Below, one piece after another: positions 58,217 to 64,000 of a DNA stretch of 64,000 nt. The stretch comes from Achatina immaculata (lineage: Eukaryota; Mollusca; Gastropoda; Stylommatophora; Achatinidae): assembly GCA_009760885.1 (NCBI GenBank), contig CM019691.1, positions 30,498,314 through 30,562,313 on the forward strand. Reading direction: 5' to 3'. Below the pieces are notes generated by a model, which did no database searches, was not told the origin of the DNA, and worked only from the letters and a program-made list of their open reading frames with translations. Position 1 is the first letter of the stretch, and every line of letters begins with the position of its first letter. The position numbers and the translations under genes are program-made.

Positions 58217-60130
58217 CTAAACTCTACACTAAAGAGGCACCCTGTGTGAAAGCAGTTATCTAACAAGTCACGACATTTCCTTCGCGATAACGTGCTGGAT
58301 ACTTTCGTCCTGAGTACCTTATCTGCCAGAGCAGACCACAGGCATGCCGTGACTGTAGAAGTGGGTTGATGAGCACCTATCAGTGGATTTTGCGTGATTC
58401 ATCTGAGTAGACGCCTGCTCAGATCCATTTCTGTAGTTCTCGTTCAGGACCCTTATACTCGTGGTGCAGGAAGAGATTCTTTGTGACGTTTCGTTTAGTC
58501 CAGCACAGGCAGATTTTACATGCTCTGAGACCTTGGGTGAAGTCGTCCTCTCTCCCTACCCCGTCGCTTTTCTTTCATATGTGTTTATGTGTATGTGACT
58601 GATTCAGTGTTGTAACCCGGGTTGGGGGGGGGGGGGGGAATGATATAAAAACCAATTAAAAATTGTATTTCTGTCTGAATTAATTACCGTTCCACGTAAA
58701 CAGTAATTTATGATTTGACCAAACCAAACAACAACAACAACAACAAAAGTCACATGAGTGATTATTACTACCGAAAATCCCATGACATGTTCTGACCTCT
58801 GCTTAATATAAATAACACGTCTATGAAAGCTTAAGCCTTGTCAGTGTGCGAAGCCGAAACAACTCGTCCCTACTCTCATTCTGTGACGTGGTGGCGGCTA
58901 ACAGTCTAACAGACTTAGAAAATTATGGTATTAGACATACACCTTTATTAGCATACACACACATGCACATATATACATATCGCTTTCCTTTAAATTCTTC
59001 TAACACTCGTGATACACGCCACACAACAGATCAACTTTTAATATATTTGAATATGCAGTGCACATAAAACAGGACGGGGGAAGCGGCCCATATCGAATAC
59101 GCGTAACCGATTTCGTACCTCCCTGTGGTGGTACCGGTCTCAAATTGCTCATATTTTTGGCTGCCCATGTCGGTCTTTATTGTTGCAGTTATGAAATCGA
59201 TTACTCTTACTTGAGTCCACCCGTCTGCAGCTGGGGCCGGTTTTATTTGCTCCACCCTGTCGAATACTCAAATCCCTCAGAGTGGTACAGTGGTTTTCAA
59301 ACTTCTGATAATCTGAATAATAATTTGTCTTACAATTTTCCAAATCTGCACACGAAACAGCAAGTTCCCCCGTGCAAGTTTATTTAACAAGACGTTACAG
59401 AACAGCCCATTTAATCTTTCCACAAAACAAATATCTTAAAAGCATCTTTCCATGCCTTCTTTACGTTTCGCGTTAAAAATTTACTGTCAAGGCGCACAGA
59501 AACGCTTAACGATTTTTTAACCTAGTAACACACAAAGGTAAAGGTAAGATTACGTGGTACAGGCTAAGAAAACAAATGACAGTTTCGTATATTTGCTGCA
59601 GTTGGGGAAGAAAAAAAAAACGTCAGGGAATGCAAAATGTTCAACAGATTTGTAGAAGAATTTTTTTTTCTTAAATGCCACGTTAGCAGAGGTGGTGCAG
59701 GGGCAGAGAACTACAAATTCTTGTGTGTGTGTGTGTGTGCGTGCGTGCGTGTGTGTGTGTGTGGGGGGGGGGTGTTTTTTTTTTTAATCTATCCGCTAAC
59801 AAAAGCATCGGTCAATTTGCTCGCCTGGAGAATTCGTGCCCCAAAGTTGATCTTCTGAACGTCATGGGACCGGTCTCTGGCTTCTAATCAGTGATCATGA
59901 CGGTAGTGAACATAATGACCGTCTGTCGCGAATTTTTGGTCATGTTTCCGACTGTAAGTCTTCTACTTCATCTTAGAAGAAACTGTTACTGCTAATTTAC
60001 CATGATCTCTTTCGCGAATACTGAAGACCACTGATTGTTCCCTTAATTCAATGTATGGAAGAATGAGACGTACACGTGTGATTGTGTGCGTGCCTGCGTG
60101 TCTGTCTGTTTGTCTCTCTAGTCTCATCTC
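58217..60130. other. Mostly unannotated stretch right of PLXDC
   Basis: Somewhat GC-richer and CpG-containing at 58250-59330, which could mark a promoter, but no TSS or exon can be fixed. Poly-G at about 58624-58637, (CAA)n at 58731-58746, a (GT)n/(GC) run at 59724-59762 followed by poly-G. Confidence 0.35.
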
Positions 60131-60132
60131 AG

Positions 60133-60270
60133 GGCGCATGTGCAGTGGAGCGGTTAGTGCACTTGTCTCTCAAGGCGAGGTCTGTTGTTCACATAAAGCC
60201 GGAGGCGCCCCAGGCGATCAAATGTAGAAATAGTACTCCTTCAGCCAGGAAGTAACGGCAAGGTCACTTT
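60133..60270 (+). mobile_element. SINE-1, degraded copy
   Basis: GTGGAGCGGTTAGTGCACTT (A-box region), GTCTCTCAAGGCGAGGTCTG, a broken B box (TTGTTCACATAAAG) and the CGGAGGCGCCCCAG body. Confidence 0.65.
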
Positions 60271-60282
60271 TATATATTCTTC

Positions 60283-60610
60283 TTTCCGGGATACTGAGGC
60301 TCACTGCTGCAAAACAGGACGTGTCTCCATTCCTCTCTGTTCTTGAATTTTTCTTGCCAACTGTCGATTCCGAAAGCGCGTATATCTTCTTCTAGCTTGT
60401 CTCACCGTCGTTATCTATGTCTACCTGTTGGCCTACCCCCTTTCATCACTTCTGTATCGGCCATCCTTGTTTGTCTATCCTTCTTCATTCTCTCTAAATG
60501 CTAGAGCCACCTCAGTCTGTTGTTTTTCACGATGGCTGCTACATGCGGAGAGGTAAAAATTGTATAGATTTCTTTGTTACTTCTTATCTTCCATTGTTGT
60601 GTTATATAGC
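60283..60610 (-). mobile_element. LINE 3'-end fragment (family E-like or related)
   Basis: Plus-strand CTGAGGCTCACTGCTGCAAA resembles the LINE E 3' end GTTAAGGCTCACTGCTGCAG-type sequence at 39735, and the minus strand reads a decayed KNREEWR / RRQVDI-like C-terminus. Short and diverged. Confidence 0.55.
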
Positions 60611-60743
60611 CTCTTTCATTCATTCATTCATTTGCATGTCCCTTGTGGAACTTTGCCTCCCTAACAGCACTCCTGTAGGCCTCTCGGTTGTGAGCAAGAT
60701 GGCCTGCTATTGATGCATCCATTTGCAGATCATCAACTATGTC

Positions 60744-62329
60744 CTACAGCCATCTTCGCTTTGGTCTTCCTCTCTTTCTTATTCCCATTATGTACCCTTC
60801 CAAGACGGTTTTCTCTAGATTATCATGACGTTTAATGTGTCCAAAATATTTAAGTTTTCTCTGTTTAATACTCTTTACTAGCCAGCCTTCTTCAATATTA
60901 AGTTCTTGTAGTATGGATATATTTGTTCTTTTTTGTGTCCATGATATTTGAAGAACTCTTCTGTAGCATTTACATTCAAAGGCATTTATGTGTTTCTCAG
61001 CTGTTTTGTTAGGTGTCCAGGTCTCACAGGCATATGTTGCGATGGGAAAAATGCATGACCTTAAAAATCTTATTTTTGTAGTTCTGTCGGTTCCTCTCCA
61101 CAGATTCTTTAGTTGCTTTACTTTCTGAAGAGTGGTAGATGTCCTCCTTTTAATTTCCCTCATTGTATCTCCATTATTAGTTAGCAGTGAGCCAAGATAT
61201 TCAAAACTCTCCACTTCTTCCAGTTTTTCCTCACTGATACATATATCAGTTGCCTTGTTTGTTTTGTCAGTTGTCATCAATTTAGTTTTCTTCGCATTAA
61301 GATAGAGGTTTTGCTCTTCATTATTCTCACGGACTGACATAATTAGTTTTTTCCATTCCTTTTTGTGTTGTGGACAGTAATACTGTGTCACCAGCATATC
61401 TAAATCTCTGGTATTTCATAACCTCCAATTGTTATGGCATCGTAATATTCTTTGTCTACATCTTCTCTAACATTCCTCATTATATTTTCAGTATACAAGT
61501 TAAATAAGTAAGGCGACAATATGCACAACTGACGTCAAACAAAGTTGTTGTTTCACCATTTATTCTTACTGCTGATTGTTGGTCTAGATACAGCAGTGAT
61601 GTTAATTGTATAAAATGTGTTGGAAATCCCATTTTTTCCATTAATTTCCAAAGTTTCTGGTGTTGTACACAATCAAATGCCTTTGAGTAGTCTATAAAGG
61701 CTAAATATAGAGTCACACTAAATTCTCTGCATTTCTCTATTATTAATCTTATATTGAATATATGATCTCTTGATCCTCTTCCTTGTCTGAAACCAGCTTG
61801 GACTATATTGACTTCTTCTTCTATTTTCTTACGAAGTCTACCCATTATGATTTTTAACAGAATTTTACTGGCATGACTAATCAGGGCAACAATTCTGTAG
61901 TTTGTGCATAATTTCAGGTTACCCTTTTTTTGGCAGTGCTATGAATATAGTTCTTTTCCATTCTTTTGGCCATATACCTGAATGCCATATCTTTTTACAT
62001 AGTGCATGGTAGATTGTTGCACATTCCTTTCCTCCTGCTTTAATAAATTCAGCTGTTATCTCATCACATCCTGGTGATTTACCATTTTTCAGATTCTTTA
62101 TTGCCCATAAAACTTCTTCTATTGTCAGTTCGGGTTCTTTCTCCTCCAATAATAATTCACACTGTTGATTTCTGCTATCACAGTCTGTTGTTTCATACAT
62201 TGCTCTGCAATATTCCTTCCATCTTTCTAGAAGTTCCTCTGTCTCTGTCAAGGTATTCCTCATCTTATCACAAATTACATTTAGCTTAGATGTGACATTT
62301 CTCGTCAATGTCTTCATTTCTTTAAACAT
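60744..62329 (-). pseudogene. LINE B reverse transcriptase, disrupted
   Basis: RT0-RT2: WKEYCRAMYETTD, IEEVLWAIKNLKNGKSPGCD, WPKEWKRTIFIALPKKG; then, after a frameshift, MGRLRKKIEEEVNIVQAGFR, LAFIDYSKAFDCVQHQKLW and INGETTTLFDV. The palm motif YADD is damaged: the bases read as YAGD and a stop/frameshift is next to it (around 61400-61415). The thumb and C-terminus are open (ESFEYLGSLLTNNGD, FPIATYACETWTPNKTAEK, LKYFGHIKRHDNLEKTVLEG). The linker ORF 62753-62334 (MKIKIKKTVAGSRPPRFDL) joins the endonuclease and RT. Confidence 0.9.
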
Positions 62330-62787
62330 TTCACTATCTCTTCCACACTTCTGATGTCCTTCTTATTCTTTCACAACAATCTTGTATATACTGATTTTTG
62401 TCTTTTCTTATGTTTCTTCGTACTTCTTTTGTTAAAGTTTTATATTTCTCTTTATTGTTGTTTGTCACTTTCCACTGAGTCTTCATTTCTCTAGGTTGTT
62501 TTATCAGTTCTAGTGTGCCTGCTGTAATCCATCCATTCTTTTGTGTTTTCTTTACTGGAACCATGTCTTTAGCTGTTGTTATTAAGATATCTCTGGCCTG
62601 TGTAGCCAAATCATCTGGTGTCATCTCCTCCTGTACAGCCATCAGGATTTCGAAACAGTTTTTCACTTCTATACCATATTGTTCTGGTATTTTTGTAAGA
62701 TCAAAGCGGGGTGGTCTTGATCCTGCAACTGTCTTTTTTATCTTTATCTTCATATCTGCTATTAATAACTCATAGTCTGTGTCACAA

Positions 62788-63586
62788 TCAGCACCTGGTA
62801 AAGTTTTTGCTGATGTTATACTTGATCTCCACCTTCACTAAAATGTAATCTATTTGATTCTTGGTTTTCCCATCAGGTGATATCCATGTGTAAAGTCTTC
62901 TTGGATGTTGTTTAAAAGGTGTGTTAGCAATCATTAGCTCATTTTCCATGCAAAAAGCCATTAGATTGTCACCTGCCTCATTTCTATGTCCTATGCTAAA
63001 TTTCCCTACATTTCCTTCATCTTCTGTTCTTTCTATACTAATAGTTGCATTAAAATCCTTCATTATTAATACAATATCATTTTTCCCTACATTTCCTTCA
63101 TCTTCTGTTCTTTCTATACTAATCTTTGCATTAAAATCCTTCATCAAGAGTTAATACAATATCATTTTTCCATACCTGGTCTATCGTCGTTTGCAGCGTG
63201 TTATAAAAGTCTTCTACTTCCTCTTCTTCTGCTGTTGATGTAGGTGCATATATCTGGATGATTGTTACATTTCTAGGAGTGCCCTTAAGTCTGATTGTAA
63301 GGATTCTATCACTTACTGGAATGTAACCTAGTAATGGTTTTGATGTTGATTTGTCCAAGTAAAAAGTCACTCCATTCTTTCCTCCTAATTCTCCACCAGA
63401 GTATATAAAGATATTATCATTCTCGCTCTTGAAATGTCCTGATCCTTTCCATCGATGTTCACAGATTCCCAAAATGTGTATCCCCGTTCTTTTCATCTCA
63501 TCACTTATTATTTGATACTTCCCCTCATACATACTTCTTACATTCCATGTTTCTACTCTTATTTTTTTCTTTTTAGTTTGAGGCAA
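62788..63586 (-). pseudogene. LINE B apurinic-type endonuclease, disrupted
   Basis: MPQTKKKKIRVETWNVRSMY opens the domain (NVR motif); HILGICEHRWKGSG, NGVTFYLDKSTSKPL, IIQIYAPTSTAEEEE follow. The GDFNA block is altered (KDFNA) and duplicated: an 81-bp tandem repeat at 63004-63165 gives ISIERTEDEGNVGKNDIVL twice, with a small indel that shifts the frame. The end (FCMENELMIANTPFK, RLYTWISPDGKTKNQIDYIL) is otherwise normal. Fold and order match the exonuclease-endonuclease-phosphatase superfamily. Confidence 0.88.
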
Positions 63587-64000
63587 GCATTTTCCTTAGT
63601 AACACCGTCAGGATTTTGTCCGTCATCACAATTACTAGTACTGACCTCTGTCTCACACTCTTCCCCAGTGTTAAAATTAGATCTATCTGGCCTGGGGGCC
63701 TCACCACCAAATCTTTTTCCTATTTGACTTTCCATGATTGCTGTTTGGGTTTCTTGGTATATTTTCAGAAGATAGTTTACCATTGCTTTCCTTCCGGGCA
63801 GTGACTGTACTAGTCAGTGATCGTAGCCATTGTCCCTACATTGAGATCATCTGCCTACCATCATAGAGTGGTGACCATAACCAACATTATCTGTCAGCCG
63901 CTCTCCCATTCCATCCACCACCTGCTCCCATGGCTTCGTGTCACCCTGATCGGGGGGCTATACGGGTACTCCACCTTGCCCAAGGGTGTCCCGTAGACTG

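Larger units (their letters stand above)
60614..64000 (-). mobile_element. LINE family B, nearly full-length copy, broken
   Basis: The 3' end is at 60614 with a (CATT)n tail on the plus strand; the 5' part runs off the window. Order on the minus strand: 5' leader with a short ORF (63783-63559, IGKRFGGEAPRPDRSNFNT), APE-type endonuclease (63586-62788), linker (62753-62334), RT (62329-61480 and 61397-60744). No stretch links all parts in one frame. Closest known type: RTE-like endonuclease/RT elements, whose endonucleases are often annotated as craniofacial development protein 2-like. Confidence 0.9.

Noticed and set aside
63003..63165. CRISPR-like or regulatory repeat
   Set aside because: Only two copies, within a LINE endonuclease frame; a simple tandem duplication explains it. 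There is no other sign of prokaryotic sequence.

Overview
This is metazoan nuclear DNA: AT-rich, intron-rich, with GT-AG introns of about 0.5 to 8 kb and a very heavy load of retrotransposons and DNA transposons. The mix (degenerate endonuclease/RT LINEs, a Penelope-like element, tRNA-derived SINEs, Tc1/mariner, hAT-like and piggyBac-like elements) and the gene sequence suggest an invertebrate, plausibly a lophotrochozoan such as a mollusc. The species is an inference.

The only host gene I can build with confidence is on the minus strand and covers about 39 kb (56818 down to 17797): a plexin domain-containing protein (PLXDC1/PLXDC2, TEM7 family). Thirteen consecutive exon positions fit together in phase and give about 502 residues: a low-complexity N-terminal spacer, the conserved PLXDC ectodomain (DYHDYYTSDIV, VATGGFIYMS, TATQYIAPLMANFD, DHPVKIGVSDA, RRTIYEYHKL), a cysteine-rich PSI domain, a stalk, one transmembrane helix and a short cytoplasmic tail. 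The signal-peptide exon was not found and may lie beyond base 64000. Two tandem duplications reshape the gene. One of about 3.16 kb (31698-34856 / 34857-38022) duplicates two adjacent exons. One of 1.5-2 kb (21654-23171 / 23172-25185) copies most of the transmembrane exon but not its splice donor.

Introns and flanks are mostly repeats. From left to right: a piggyBac-like MITE (248-941); LINE copy A1 (1220-1711); a 36-bp minisatellite (3497-3670); LINE copy E1 (3698-4222); a dead Tc1-like transposase (about 6135-6510); a 41-bp minisatellite (7325-7735); LINE C (8698-9453); a 39-bp minisatellite (16255-16565); a nest of LINE A2 split by a palindromic Penelope-like element (19011-21335); LINE B fragments; a complete-length but dead mariner (27818-29128) next to a second dead transposase; a 48-bp minisatellite; duplicated LINE D and LINE B fragments and SINEs; LINE E2 containing LINE D3, followed by LINE A3 (39712-41359); a hAT-like element holding a mariner holding a piggyBac-like MITE (42493-44543); a second free piggyBac-like MITE (45157-45860); LINE F (about 49940-52350); LINE B copy 2 (54570-55890); and a nearly full-length but broken LINE B (60614 to the window end).

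Many insertions have exact target-site duplications that I located by eye, so the order of insertion can be read in several places. The most unusual structures are the Penelope-like palindrome (two arms of 909 bp that look identical, 47-bp spacer, 13-bp TSD, hammerhead-like motif in each arm) and the phase-incompatible exon duplication in PLXDC.
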